The position numbers and the translations under genes are program-made. A stretch of DNA of 40,545 bases from MADRE2 sp964397015 (GTDB lineage: Bacteria; Desulfobacterota; Desulfobacteria; Desulfobacterales; Desulfobacteraceae). The stretch is from NCBI GenBank assembly GCA_964397015.1, contig CAYNHL010000020.1:1-40545 (forward strand). The letters run 5' to 3'. This document shows positions 1 through 7,801 of the stretch, in pieces. Numbering within the stretch: the first letter of the stretch is position 1; each line of letters starts with the position of its first letter. A model generated the notes under the pieces. That model did no database searches, was not told the origin of the DNA, and saw only the letters and a program-made list of their open reading frames with translations.

Positions 1-20
1 AGGATCAAACTCTCCAGTTA
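1..20 (-). rRNA. rrs: 16S ribosomal RNA, first ~20 nt only
   Basis: Read on the minus strand, the first bases of the window are the universal 16S start (AGAGTTTGATCCT), which is the site of the common 27F primer. The rest of the gene lies outside the window to the left. The mature 5' end is placed by analogy with E. coli, about seven bases before this motif, so it is uncertain by a few bases. The promoter and leader upstream on the same strand (21-180) support a genuine rRNA operon start. Confidence 0.93.
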
Positions 21-147
21 TAATCCTAAATTTACTAAAACTCTTTTTGGTCTCTATTAAAGACCCGCTTTTCTTCTTCACTGACCAATTTTCAAAGATC
101 AAATCACATCGGTTGTGCTGCCACTGTTTCCGATCAACAAAAAACCT
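21..147 (-). promoter_or_regulatory. rRNA operon leader with boxA-like antitermination site
   Basis: This is the transcribed leader between the rRNA promoter and the 16S gene. At 87-101 the minus strand reads TGATCTTTGAAAATT, which resembles the boxA-type element found before many 16S genes; boxA is bound by NusB/S10 so that rRNA transcription resists termination. At 49-65 there is a small hairpin, GGTCT and AGACC around a 7-nt loop, close to the 16S start. It may take part in leader folding or processing. The element is recognised by similarity only. Confidence 0.6.
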
Positions 148-151
148 TCGT

Positions 152-180
152 TATATACACCTTGAAAGAATTATTGTCAA
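152..180 (-). promoter_or_regulatory. Strong sigma-70 promoter of the rRNA operon
   Basis: On the minus strand there is a consensus -35 box TTGACA (175-180), a spacer of exactly 17 nt (158-174), and a -10 box TATATA (152-157). The sequence just upstream, within the last codons of tyrS and the 8 nt after them, is AT-rich, as expected for an UP element. Its strength and its position before the leader fit an rRNA P1-type promoter. The -35 box begins about 8 nt after the tyrS stop codon, so there is no room for a normal terminator between them. Confidence 0.85.
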
Positions 181-187
181 TCAAATT

Positions 188-1483
188 TTAAGAACCGGAA
201 CAAATAATTTTATGGTATTTTTTCTTGCCGGCCCGCAGCATGATCTCACCTTCGGTGATATCGGATACCGTCACCTTCCGGTCAATATCAGAGACCCTGT
301 TTCCGTTCACATACCCGCCGCCTTGTTTTATCAACCGCTTTGCATCGCTTTTGGACGAGCATAAAGCTGTCTGGACCAGCAGATCAGATAAAAAGACTCC
401 CGGTTCAAAATCAAGGAGTGTCATGGAGGTCGATGGAATGGTCTCATCGGGACCTGAGCCTGAATGGCTGTCCCGTGCAACAGTGCTGGACGGCAGTATT
501 GTGCCTGGAATCTGCACCGGACCGAATACAGACGTAGCGGCATTGAACGCCTTCACGGCTTCAGTTTCTCCATGAGCTATGCGTGTGGCTTCATATGCCA
601 GGACCGCCTTGGCCTTGTTCAGTTCGGAGCCTGCAAGCTGATTCACCTGTCTAATTTCCGGCATGGGCAAAAAAGTGAAAAGAGCCAGAAAACGCTCCAC
701 ATCCGCATCGTCAGTATTCACCCAGAACTGGTAGTAATCATAGGGAGAACATCTTTGCGGATCGAGCCATACTGCTCCCTTATGGGTCTTTCCCATCTTG
801 ATGCCGCTGCTGGTTGTTATCAGCGGAAACGTGATACCAAAAGCCTGCTTTCGAAGCGTTCTGCGTATAAGATCGATTCCGGCAACTATATTGCCCCACT
901 GATCGGAACCGCCCATCTGCAGGAGACAGTCGTGGGATTTGCACATGGTCATGAAATCATAGGCCTGCAAAAGCATGTAATTAAATTCTATAAAGGTGAG
1001 CCCCTCATCAGATTCCATCCTGGCTTTGTAGGATTCAGCCTTTATCATGCGGTTGACGCTGAAATGCCGGCCTATATCCCGAAGGAAGGGAATGTATTCC
1101 AGACGGGTCAGCCATTGGGCGTTGTCAAGCAGCAGGGCCCGGTCATCATTGAAATCCAGGAAACTCTCCAGCTGTTTTCTGATACCTGCCTTGTTTTCAT
1201 CGATCTGTTCCTGGGTAATGATTTTGCGCATTTCCGTCTTGCCGGAAGGATCGCCTATCAGACCGGTGCCCCCCCCGACGAGGGCTATGGGGCGATGACC
1301 GTTCCTCTGCATGTGAGCCAGGGCCATGATGCACACCAGGCTCCCTACATGCAGGCTGGATGCAGTCGGATCAAATCCCACATAACAGGTGATGCTTCTG
1401 GTGGACAAAGCTTCCTCGAGCTCCTGCTCATGTGTCAAGTCTTCTACAAAGCCTCTTTCTTTGAGCACATCCAGTACATTCAT
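188..1483 (-). CDS. tyrS: Tyrosyl-tRNA synthetase
   Basis: This cytoplasmic class I aminoacyl-tRNA synthetase charges tRNA-Tyr with tyrosine using ATP. The 431-aa length is normal for bacterial TyrRS. The tyrosine pocket motif YVGFDPTASSLHVG covers residues 34-47, with the HIGH-type signature HVGS at 45-48. QMGGSDQWGN lies at 189-198 and the KMSKS-type loop KMGKT at 229-233. A C-terminal S4 RNA-binding domain occupies about 365-425. The ATG start has an AAAGG element 11 nt upstream. The gene begins 15 nt after the rny stop, so the two are probably co-transcribed. Its stop lies directly before the rRNA promoter, an arrangement that makes read-through into the rRNA operon possible. Confidence 0.97.
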   Translation of the reverse strand: MNVLDVLKERGFVEDLTHEQELEEALSTRSITCYVGFDPTASSLHVGSLVCIMALAHMQRNGHRPIALVGGGTGLIGDPSGKTEMRKIITQEQIDENKAGIRKQLESFLDFNDDRALLLDNAQWLTRLEYIPFLRDIGRHFSVNRMIKAESYKARMESDEGLTFIEFNYMLLQAYDFMTMCKSHDCLLQMGGSDQWGNIVAGIDLIRRTLRKQAFGITFPLITTSSGIKMGKTHKGAVWLDPQRCSPYDYYQFWVNTDDADVERFLALFTFLPMPEIRQVNQLAGSELNKAKAVLAYEATRIAHGETEAVKAFNAATSVFGPVQIPGTILPSSTVARDSHSGSGPDETIPSTSMTLLDFEPGVFLSDLLVQTALCSSKSDAKRLIKQGGGYVNGNRVSDIDRKVTVSDITEGEIMLRAGKKKYHKIICSGS

Positions 1484-1498
1484 GCCTTGAACAACCTT

Positions 1499-3061
1499 TT
1501 ATTTTTTAGTGTATTCAACCGCCCGGGTTTCCCGGATGACAACGACCTTGACCTGGCCGGGGAATGTCATCTTGTCTTCTATCTGACGCGCAATATCCCT
1601 GGAAATCAGGGAAGCGCCGTCATCATCGATTTTTTCACTTTCCACGAGCACCCTTATTTCCCGGCCGGCCTGAATGGCATAAGTATTCACTACGCCGTCA
1701 AATGCATTGGCAATACCTTCAAGGTCTTCAAGGCGCTTGATGTAATTTTCCAGACTTTCTTTCCGGGCGCCGGGCCTGGCACCGGAAAGGGCATCCCCTG
1801 CCTGGACAATGTAATCATATACAGTTTCGGGCATCTGGTCTTCATGATGAGCGGCAATTGCATTGACCACCGCCTCTTTTTCACCATATTTTTTGGCCAG
1901 CTTGGCGCCGATAATGGCATGGGCGCCGTCAATCTCATGGTCAACCGCCTTGCCGATATCATGAAGCAGCCCCATCCTCTTGGCCAGCTTGACATTGAGA
2001 CCGAGTTCCGCAGCAATGGTACCGGCAAGAAATCCTACCTCGATGGAATGCTGCAGGACATTCTGCGCATAGCTGGTGCGGAATTTGAGTTTTCCCAATA
2101 TCTTGATCAATTCAGGATCGATACCGTGAACTCCGAGATCAAAGGCAGCCTGTTCCCCGGCTTCTTTTATGACCTGGTCAACCTCTTCAGTGGCACGCAT
2201 CACCACATCCTCGATCCTGGCAGGATGAATCCGGCCGTCTGAAATCAGTTTTTCCAGTGACAGCCTTGCCACTTCACGCCGCACCGGGTTGAACCCGGAC
2301 AGAATAACCGCTTCTGGCGTATCATCGATAATAAGGTCGATCCCTGTCGCCGCCTCAAGCGCCCTGATGTTTCTGCCCTCCCGGCCTATAATCCGACCTT
2401 TCATTTCATCGCCGGGCAGATGAACAACTGATACGGTCCGCTCAGCAACGTAATCCCCGGCATACCGCTGGATGCTGGTGGCAATGATTTTTTTGGCTTC
2501 CTTGTCTGCCTGTTCCCTGGCCTCGCTGGTAATTTTTTTGATCAGCCTTGCGCCTTCATGCCTGGCATCTTCTGCCATGGCCTTGAGCAATAATTCCTTT
2601 GCTTCCTCTGCCGTCAGTCCGGAAATTTTTTCAAGTTCTCTGTTGGTCTGCTCTACCAGGGCATGGTAATGTTCTTCAGATTTGGCTGCTGAGGCCAGCT
2701 TTTTTAAAATCTCGGCCTCCCGCTGATTGAGCTCCTGTTCCCGCATGTTCGACTGTTCTTCAATGCGATCGAGCTTTTCACTTCGATTGGCCAGCCGCCT
2801 TTCTTCTTTTTTTAGTTCTGACCGGGTTTCAGCAGTTTCAGCATCAAAGATGCTCTTCATTTCCAAAAGCCTGCTTTTAGCCTCTAGCTTGGCTTCCTTC
2901 AACAATGTGTCGGCTTTTCGTTTAGCCTCTTCGAGAAAGACCGCCTGGCTTTTCTCTATATCCGCACTTGCCTGGTTCAGCCGCTTTTTGAGAACAAGAT
3001 AGGTAATGACACCCAATCCAATAATAATCACAGCTGAAGAGAGCAATATCATATATTCCAT
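1499..3061 (-). CDS. rny: Ribonuclease Y
   Basis: This membrane-anchored endoribonuclease starts mRNA decay in bacteria that have it. The 520-aa length is typical. An N-terminal membrane helix (about 5-24) is followed by a long charged coiled coil (about 25-200). A KH RNA-binding domain carries the GxxG loop IIGREGR (224-230). The HD metal-dependent phosphohydrolase domain shows H338 (QHSIEV) and the HD pair H367-D368 (LLHDIGK). The start is an ATG preceded by GAGGAG. It lies between the 6S RNA gene upstream and tyrS downstream, all on one strand. Family assignment is secure; RNA targets cannot be told from sequence. Confidence 0.97.
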   Translation of the reverse strand: MEYMILLSSAVIIIGLGVITYLVLKKRLNQASADIEKSQAVFLEEAKRKADTLLKEAKLEAKSRLLEMKSIFDAETAETRSELKKEERRLANRSEKLDRIEEQSNMREQELNQREAEILKKLASAAKSEEHYHALVEQTNRELEKISGLTAEEAKELLLKAMAEDARHEGARLIKKITSEAREQADKEAKKIIATSIQRYAGDYVAERTVSVVHLPGDEMKGRIIGREGRNIRALEAATGIDLIIDDTPEAVILSGFNPVRREVARLSLEKLISDGRIHPARIEDVVMRATEEVDQVIKEAGEQAAFDLGVHGIDPELIKILGKLKFRTSYAQNVLQHSIEVGFLAGTIAAELGLNVKLAKRMGLLHDIGKAVDHEIDGAHAIIGAKLAKKYGEKEAVVNAIAAHHEDQMPETVYDYIVQAGDALSGARPGARKESLENYIKRLEDLEGIANAFDGVVNTYAIQAGREIRVLVESEKIDDDGASLISRDIARQIEDKMTFPGQVKVVVIRETRAVEYTKK

Positions 3062-3184
3062 TCAACACGTCTCCTCACAATTAATCATTTCAGCTAATTT
3101 AATTCATCTCGTCTGCAAAACTGTGAAATTGGACAATTGGAAACTTGTGGGGAGAGGATAAGGAAAAACAGATGCCAATATTTT

Positions 3185-3378
3185 GGTTGTTACCCCCGCA
3201 GACTGCCGTGTTGTATCGAGCTTTGAACCAGAGGTTCAAAAGGTGGGCGTCCAGTAATACCTTCAGGCTTTTCCATTCAATGTGGAACCTGCACACCAGT
3301 ATCAGGGTGGACTCCCGTTATCATATGCGTTAGGACAAAGTCTGTTATACAATCACGCACATCGCAGGGGTTAACACG
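3185..3378 (-). ncRNA. ssrS: 6S RNA
   Basis: This is an RNA gene in the 335-nt space between zapA and rny. On the minus strand the ends pair in a closing stem: GTTA-A-CCCC-T-GCG near 3365-3375 pairs with the (T)GCGGGGGTAAC arm at 3189-3200. Near the 3' side a perfect 8-bp hairpin, TTTGAACC-TCT-GGTTCAAA (3222-3240), matches the CUUGAACC/GGUUCAAG hairpin of known 6S RNAs. Length (~190 nt), long-rod architecture and location directly downstream of zapA all agree with 6S RNA, which binds sigma-70 RNA polymerase and mimics an open promoter, mainly in stationary phase. Exact ends are estimated from the stem. No protein reading frame here is credible. Confidence 0.88.
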
Positions 3379-3396
3379 TTTATTCCATAAGCAATA

Positions 3397-3732
3397 TTAT
3401 TCAATCCCTTTATCAATTCTTGCTGCCAAGGATGAAATTTTTTCAAGAACCGTCTCTTCCAACCGGGTGTGTCTGGCTTTCAAGTCCTGCAGCTCTTTTG
3501 ACAGATTCATGGCGGCCATCATCAGGATGACAACCTTGTTGGTGCCTGCAGCGTTTTTTCTGAACAGTTCCTGTGCCTGTTCGATGTGCTGCTCAAGGCA
3601 TGCCGCAACAGCTTCAGGGTTTTCAATATGCTTCTCGGTTCTAAACCTGAATTCCTCTCCAAAAAAGTTGATTTTAACAATTTCATCCAATGAAACCCCT
3701 TTGCCTGAAAAGCCAGTCTGAAAACCAATCAA
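3397..3732 (-). CDS. zapA: Cell division protein ZapA
   Basis: ZapA is a small cytoplasmic protein that binds and bundles FtsZ at the division ring. This 111-aa protein has the usual layout: an N-terminal globular part (about 17-80) with the family-like VKINFFGEEFRFRTE strand pattern and the MMAAMNLSKEL helix, then a C-terminal coiled coil (about 80-108). Its start overlaps the stop of the upstream zapB-like gene by 4 nt (ATGA), so translation is probably coupled. The 6S RNA gene begins only about 18 nt after its stop; this zapA-6S RNA linkage is widespread in proteobacteria and supports both calls. Confidence 0.88.
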   Translation of the reverse strand: MIGFQTGFSGKGVSLDEIVKINFFGEEFRFRTEKHIENPEAVAACLEQHIEQAQELFRKNAAGTNKVVILMMAAMNLSKELQDLKARHTRLEETVLEKISSLAARIDKGIE

Positions 3733-4001
3733 CCAGTGGACTGACTGCTTTTGGCTTGATTTTCTGAAAAATGCCTCAGTTTTGCCAAAAGTCCATCAAT
3801 TTTTGACTGAATAGCTGCATGCTGTTCATAGTATTGATCTTCCACTCTGTCTTTATTACCGAGCTCAACTTCAAGTTCCGATATTTTCTGTTTCAATTCC
3901 CTATTTTCTGATTGAAGGTTCCGGCACAATTCGATCAGGCTGTCCACTTTTCCACTGATCTCGTCAAACTTTTCATTCAAAAGGCTATTATCCAATTTCA
4001 T
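3729..4001 (-). CDS. ZapB-like coiled-coil cell division protein
   Basis: This short, highly charged protein is nearly all coiled coil, with heptad-like Leu/Ile spacing through about residues 10-80. ZapB-type proteins bridge ZapA and FtsZ rings. The evidence for that role is position and shape: it lies directly upstream of zapA with a 4-nt overlap and has the right length. Coiled coils align poorly, so the family call is an inference. Two starts are possible: GTG at 4022 (97 aa) or ATG at 4001 (90 aa, beginning MKLDNSLL). Neither has a strong ribosome-binding site. I prefer the ATG because the extra residues MNECCEI lie outside the coiled-coil pattern. Confidence 0.68.
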   Translation of the reverse strand: MKLDNSLLNEKFDEISGKVDSLIELCRNLQSENRELKQKISELEVELGNKDRVEDQYYEQHAAIQSKIDGLLAKLRHFSENQAKSSQSTG

Positions 4002-4072
4002 AATCTCACAACATTCATTCACGGTCAGTATAGTTTATTTTTTTTGAAAAAGTCAAGATATTCATTTTCCCC

Positions 4073-4831
4073 TTACCCTGCTCCCCTGCTATCCATCAAT
4101 ACCTGCGCGGCTTTCAGATCTTCAATTGTATTGACCCCGAGAACTTCATGCGTGTTTTTAATCTGCATATCACCAATTCTGGCACCAGAGGAATGCATCA
4201 CTTCAAACACGTCCGTCAGGTAAAATTCCTGCTGGGTGTTATGACATTTGATCCTGTCCAGAGAAAATGCCAGCATCTCTTTTTGAAAACAGTATATACC
4301 TGAATTTACGAGTGTTATCTCTTTTTCCTGAAAAGTTGCATCAGGTTCTTCAACCACCCTGCAGATAAATCCGTCATCATCTTTGACAATACGACCGTAC
4401 CCAAAGGGTGTCTGAAGATCGATCGTGATTATTGTTGCTTCATAATGCCCTGTTTTATGGGTATGGACCAGATCAACCAGGGTATTTTCTGATATCAGGG
4501 GTATATCACCGTAAAGAACGAGCAGTGTGTCGATATGTGAAGGAACGACAGACAGGGCCGATTTGACGGCATCACCTGTGCCGATCAATTGTTCCTGCAA
4601 CGCAAAATGAACGTTAAACTCACCGGAAACATCGTTTTTCACCATCTCGGCCTTATGCCCGACCACTACATAAATCCGGTCATTTACAACAGCCCGGGCA
4701 GCATCGAGGACATGGGCCAGCATGCTTTTTCCCTGTATCGGGTGCAGCACTTTGGGAAGATCGGATTTCATCCGGGTCCCCTTACCAGCTGCAAGAACAA
4801 TGATTCCAGTGTCATAAAAAGTGTGAGTCAT
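4073..4831 (-). CDS. GlmU-type UDP-GlcNAc pyrophosphorylase domain protein, no acetyltransferase domain
   Basis: This nucleotidyltransferase is expected to join UTP and N-acetylglucosamine-1-phosphate into UDP-GlcNAc, the precursor of peptidoglycan and LPS. The N-terminus has the signature LAAGKGTRMKSDLPKVLH, followed by a GTGDAV segment, the metal-site strand VLYGDIPLI, FGYGRIV and NSGIYCF, all as in the N-terminal half of GlmU. The protein ends after about 252 aa, where bifunctional GlmU (~455 aa) continues into a left-handed beta-helix acetyltransferase. The ORF extends to a TTG at 4864, but that sits in the tail of the terminator hairpin at 4867-4897, so the ATG at 4831 is preferred. The stop falls in clean sequence, with no beta-helix remnant before zapB. 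A paralogous substrate cannot be excluded. Confidence 0.82.
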   Translation of the reverse strand: MTHTFYDTGIIVLAAGKGTRMKSDLPKVLHPIQGKSMLAHVLDAARAVVNDRIYVVVGHKAEMVKNDVSGEFNVHFALQEQLIGTGDAVKSALSVVPSHIDTLLVLYGDIPLISENTLVDLVHTHKTGHYEATIITIDLQTPFGYGRIVKDDDGFICRVVEEPDATFQEKEITLVNSGIYCFQKEMLAFSLDRIKCHNTQQEFYLTDVFEVMHSSGARIGDMQIKNTHEVLGVNTIEDLKAAQVLMDSRGAG

Positions 4832-4866
4832 AATTGAATTGTGCTTACTGTTTTCAAAAGTCAATA

Positions 4867-4897
4867 AGGGGGAATGCCTGGTTTAAACATTCCCCCT
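4867..4897 (-). terminator. Hairpin terminator after the ATP synthase operon
   Basis: A perfect 10-bp inverted repeat, AGGGGGAATG at 4867-4876 and CATTCCCCCT at 4888-4897, encloses an 11-nt loop. On the minus strand it follows the atpC stop by about 65 nt and leads into TATTGACTTTTG, a weak T-rich tail. Placement between two co-directional transcription units (atp and glmU-like) makes it the likely end of the atp transcript. The poor U-tract lowers certainty about efficiency. Confidence 0.65.
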
Positions 4898-4963
4898 CAT
4901 TAATTAATAGTCGGGCAACCTTGTAACAGCAACTGCCTGCAGAACTCCAGGGCCTGCAGTGTA

Positions 4964-5371
4964 TTACTCGGCCTTTTTGATTGATATTCTGTGAATGGCC
5001 CTGCGTAAAGCTATTTCAGCTCTCTTAAGGTCCACGTCAGACGTTTTTTCAGCCAGTCTTCTTTCCGCCCTCTTTTTGGCTTCCTCTGCCCGCGCTATGT
5101 CGATATCACGACGTCGTTCAGCTGACTCGGCAAGAATGGTGACCTTGTCGGGCAATATCTCGGCAAATCCACCATTGATGAACAGATACCGCTCCTGACT
5201 ATTCGCATCCTTGTACCGCAGGGTACCTATATTCAAGGATGTCAGAAAGGTTGTATGTCCCTTGAGCACCCCGAATTCACCTTCGGAACCAGGTGCGACA
5301 ACCATTTGCACCTCTTCGCTGACCACAGCCTTCTGCGGGGTTACAATTTCAAGTAATAAACGTTCAGCCAT
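4964..5371 (-). CDS. atpC: F1 ATP synthase epsilon subunit
   Basis: This central-stalk subunit binds gamma and can inhibit ATP hydrolysis. The 135-aa length is standard. The N-terminal beta-sandwich (about 1-85) contains the usual LEIVTPQKAVVSEEV start and the GEFGVLKGH segment. The C-terminal helical hairpin (about 88-133) is Arg/Ala/Glu-rich. It is the last gene of the F1 operon, 20 nt after atpD, and is followed by a hairpin terminator. Residues important for ATP sensing cannot be judged reliably by eye. Confidence 0.96.
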   Translation of the reverse strand: MAERLLLEIVTPQKAVVSEEVQMVVAPGSEGEFGVLKGHTTFLTSLNIGTLRYKDANSQERYLFINGGFAEILPDKVTILAESAERRRDIDIARAEEAKKRAERRLAEKTSDVDLKRAEIALRRAIHRISIKKAE

Positions 5372-5391
5372 TTTATGCCTCCGGATGCTAG

Positions 5392-6795
5392 TTATGCTTT
5401 GGCCTTTTCGATGGCCTCTTCAATGGAACCAACCATGTAGAAAGCGTTTTCAGGAAGGTCGTCGTGCTTGCCTTCGATGATTTCTTTAAATGATCTGACC
5501 GTATCTTCGACCTTGACAAATTTACCCGGCATGCCTGTAAATGTTTCAGCGACATGGAAGGGTTGCGACAAAAATTTCTGCAGTTTTCTGGCTCGCTGAA
5601 CTGTTATTTTGTCTTCATCAGACAACTCGTCCATACCAAGAATCGCGATAATATCCTGGAGCTCCTTGTATTTCTGCAGTGTCTGCTGGACTTCCCGTGC
5701 CACATAATAATGCTCTTCCCCTATATAGGTTGCATCGAGAATTCTGGAGGTCGAGTCAAGGGGATCCACCGCAGGATAAATTCCAAGTTCCGCAATCTGG
5801 CGGGAGAGAACAACGGTTCCGTCAAGATGGGCAAATGTGGTTGCAGGAGCAGGGTCGGTCAAGTCATCAGCCGGCACGTAAACGCACTGAACCGCTGTGA
5901 TCGAACCTTTGTCGGTAGATGTGATACGTTCCTGCAATTCACCCATGTCAACCGCGAGAGTAGGCTGGTAACCTACAGCGGACGGCATGCGGCCAAGGGT
6001 AGCGGAAACTTCTGCACCGGCCTGGGTAAAACGGAAGATATTGTCGATAAAAAGAAGCACATCCTGTCCTTCTTCATCACGGAAGTATTCAGCACAGGTC
6101 AATGCCGACAGGGCGACCCTTGCACGTGCTCCCGGAGGTTCCGTCATCTGGCCGTAAACCAGGGCGCATTTGGGCAGTACACCGGAATCCTTCATTTCGT
6201 GATAAAGGTCGTTGCCTTCACGGGTTCTTTCCCCGACACCGCCAAAAACCGAAATACCACCGTGCTGCATGGCAATATTGTTGACCATCTCCATCATGAT
6301 AACGGTTTTACCAACACCAGCACCGCCGAACATCCCCATTTTTCCGCCCCTGGGAAAGGGAACCAGCAGGTCGATAACCTTTACACCGGTTTCAAGAACC
6401 CTGACAGTGGTATCCTGTTCCGTAAACTGAGGTGCATGACGATGAATGGGCATCATTTTTTCCTGGGAAATATCCCCGAGACCATCAACAGGACGGCCTA
6501 CAACATTGAGCACGCGGCCCAGTGAAGCTTCGCCTACCGGCATCATAATCGGAGCGCCGGTGTCTTTGACCTGCATACCCCTTTGCAGACCGTCGGTAAC
6601 ATCCATACCGATACACCGGACCACATTGTTTCCCAGATGCTGGGCCACCTCGATCACGAGATTGTCTTCTTCATCACCAATGGTCGGGTTGGTAACTGTC
6701 AAAGCCGTCAGAACCGGCGGAAGTTTTCCGGGTTCAAATTCAACGTCAACAACAGCACCCAGAACCTGTGCTATTTTTCCTATATTCTCAGCCAT
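5392..6795 (-). CDS. atpD: F1 ATP synthase beta subunit
   Basis: This is the catalytic subunit of the F1 head, which makes ATP from ADP and phosphate on the cytoplasmic side of the membrane. The 467-aa length is typical. The Walker A loop GGAGVGKT is at 157-164, the GERTREGND segment follows, and Walker B lies in the VLLFIDNIFRFTQAG strand. The C-terminal domain has the DELSDED catch loop that contacts gamma. It sits between atpG and atpC in the conserved order, with a short 45-nt space to atpG. Confidence 0.98.
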   Translation of the reverse strand: MAENIGKIAQVLGAVVDVEFEPGKLPPVLTALTVTNPTIGDEEDNLVIEVAQHLGNNVVRCIGMDVTDGLQRGMQVKDTGAPIMMPVGEASLGRVLNVVGRPVDGLGDISQEKMMPIHRHAPQFTEQDTTVRVLETGVKVIDLLVPFPRGGKMGMFGGAGVGKTVIMMEMVNNIAMQHGGISVFGGVGERTREGNDLYHEMKDSGVLPKCALVYGQMTEPPGARARVALSALTCAEYFRDEEGQDVLLFIDNIFRFTQAGAEVSATLGRMPSAVGYQPTLAVDMGELQERITSTDKGSITAVQCVYVPADDLTDPAPATTFAHLDGTVVLSRQIAELGIYPAVDPLDSTSRILDATYIGEEHYYVAREVQQTLQKYKELQDIIAILGMDELSDEDKITVQRARKLQKFLSQPFHVAETFTGMPGKFVKVEDTVRSFKEIIEGKHDDLPENAFYMVGSIEEAIEKAKA

Positions 6796-6840
6796 TTTAT
6801 TCTCCTATAAAGCTGTTTTTATATTTAAGCATATCTTAGA

Positions 6841-7734
6841 TTATCCATTTAGTGCCTCAGCACCACCTACAATATCCATAAGCTCTGCGGTAATATCCGA
6901 CTGCCTGGTTTTATTGTATATCGTCTGCAGCTCGCTCACCATATCCTCACAGGCCTTGGTAGCGTTTTCCATGGCCCGCATACGGGAAGCATGTTCGCTG
7001 GTCGACGTCTGAAGCAATGCATCATATATCTGAATAAATACATTCCTGGGCAGCATCTTCCCCAAAAGTTCTTCGGAAGAAGGTTCGCACAGATGTTCCA
7101 CCAGCTGCTGTCCATCTCCGGATGCCGGCTGGTCCTCAGCGATTTCCTCTATCGGCGGGATCGGAAGAATCTTTTTCACGGTCGGGACCTGCCTGGCCAT
7201 GCTCTGAAATTCCGAATAAACCAGATATACTTCGTCAACAGCCCCTTCAAGGAAACTGTTTATAAATTTTTGTCCTGAAGACGATGCGAGGCTGAATTCG
7301 ATCCTGCCGCCCATGACCCCGATGAACTCATCTTCAATGCCAAGGGACTTTTTTCTTGCCCAGTCCCGTCCTCTTTTTCCAAAACAGGTCATGAAAATGT
7401 CTTTGCCCTCGAGCTCAGACTCAATCAATCGACGTGTTTTTGTTGTCAGGTTCACGTTAAAACCGCCACAAAGGCCTCTGTCTGAAGTACAGAGGATTAC
7501 CGCCACTTTTTGGACCGGATCACGGGATACGAGCAGCGGGCTTGCTGCCTCGCCTGCTTTCCCGGCGACACTGCCCAGAACTTCAGCAAATTTTCCTGCA
7601 TAGGGCTTAAATGCCTCCATGCTGCTCTGGGCACCGCGCAATCTTGAAGTAGCGACCATCTTCATGGCAGAGGTAATCTGTCTAGTCTTTTTGACGCTGA
7701 CTATTTTCGATTTTACTTCTTTTAAAGTTGCCAT
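6841..7734 (-). CDS. atpG: F1 ATP synthase gamma subunit
   Basis: Gamma is the rotating central shaft linking the c-ring to the catalytic beta subunits. The protein is 297 aa. It has the conserved N-terminal helix (KSKIVSVKKTRQITSAMKMVA) and C-terminal helix (MRAMENATKACEDMV and IYNKTRQ), which form the coiled-coil shaft. The Rossmann-like middle domain includes TSDRGLCGGFN. Between about 200 and 225 a Pro/Glu-rich stretch (LPIPPIEEIAEDQPASGDG) probably forms a surface loop. It lies between atpA (67-nt gap) and atpD in standard order. Confidence 0.97.
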   Translation of the reverse strand: MATLKEVKSKIVSVKKTRQITSAMKMVATSRLRGAQSSMEAFKPYAGKFAEVLGSVAGKAGEAASPLLVSRDPVQKVAVILCTSDRGLCGGFNVNLTTKTRRLIESELEGKDIFMTCFGKRGRDWARKKSLGIEDEFIGVMGGRIEFSLASSSGQKFINSFLEGAVDEVYLVYSEFQSMARQVPTVKKILPIPPIEEIAEDQPASGDGQQLVEHLCEPSSEELLGKMLPRNVFIQIYDALLQTSTSEHASRMRAMENATKACEDMVSELQTIYNKTRQSDITAELMDIVGGAEALNG

Positions 7735-7801
7735 ATGATCTACCTTTCAAGCCTATTGTTTAAATTCAAGTCCGTCACGATTCTCAAACATAAATTTCAG
7801 A

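Noticed and set aside
464..2242. Long plus-strand open frame of 592 codons
   Set aside because: It lies antisense to tyrS and rny, which have full family motifs. Its translation shows no recognisable domain and it crosses two real genes.
3099..3333. Two short open frames between zapA and rny
   Set aside because: They overlap the 6S RNA stem structure and have no protein-like features.
5554..6525. 323-codon plus-strand open frame
   Set aside because: It is the antisense shadow of atpD.
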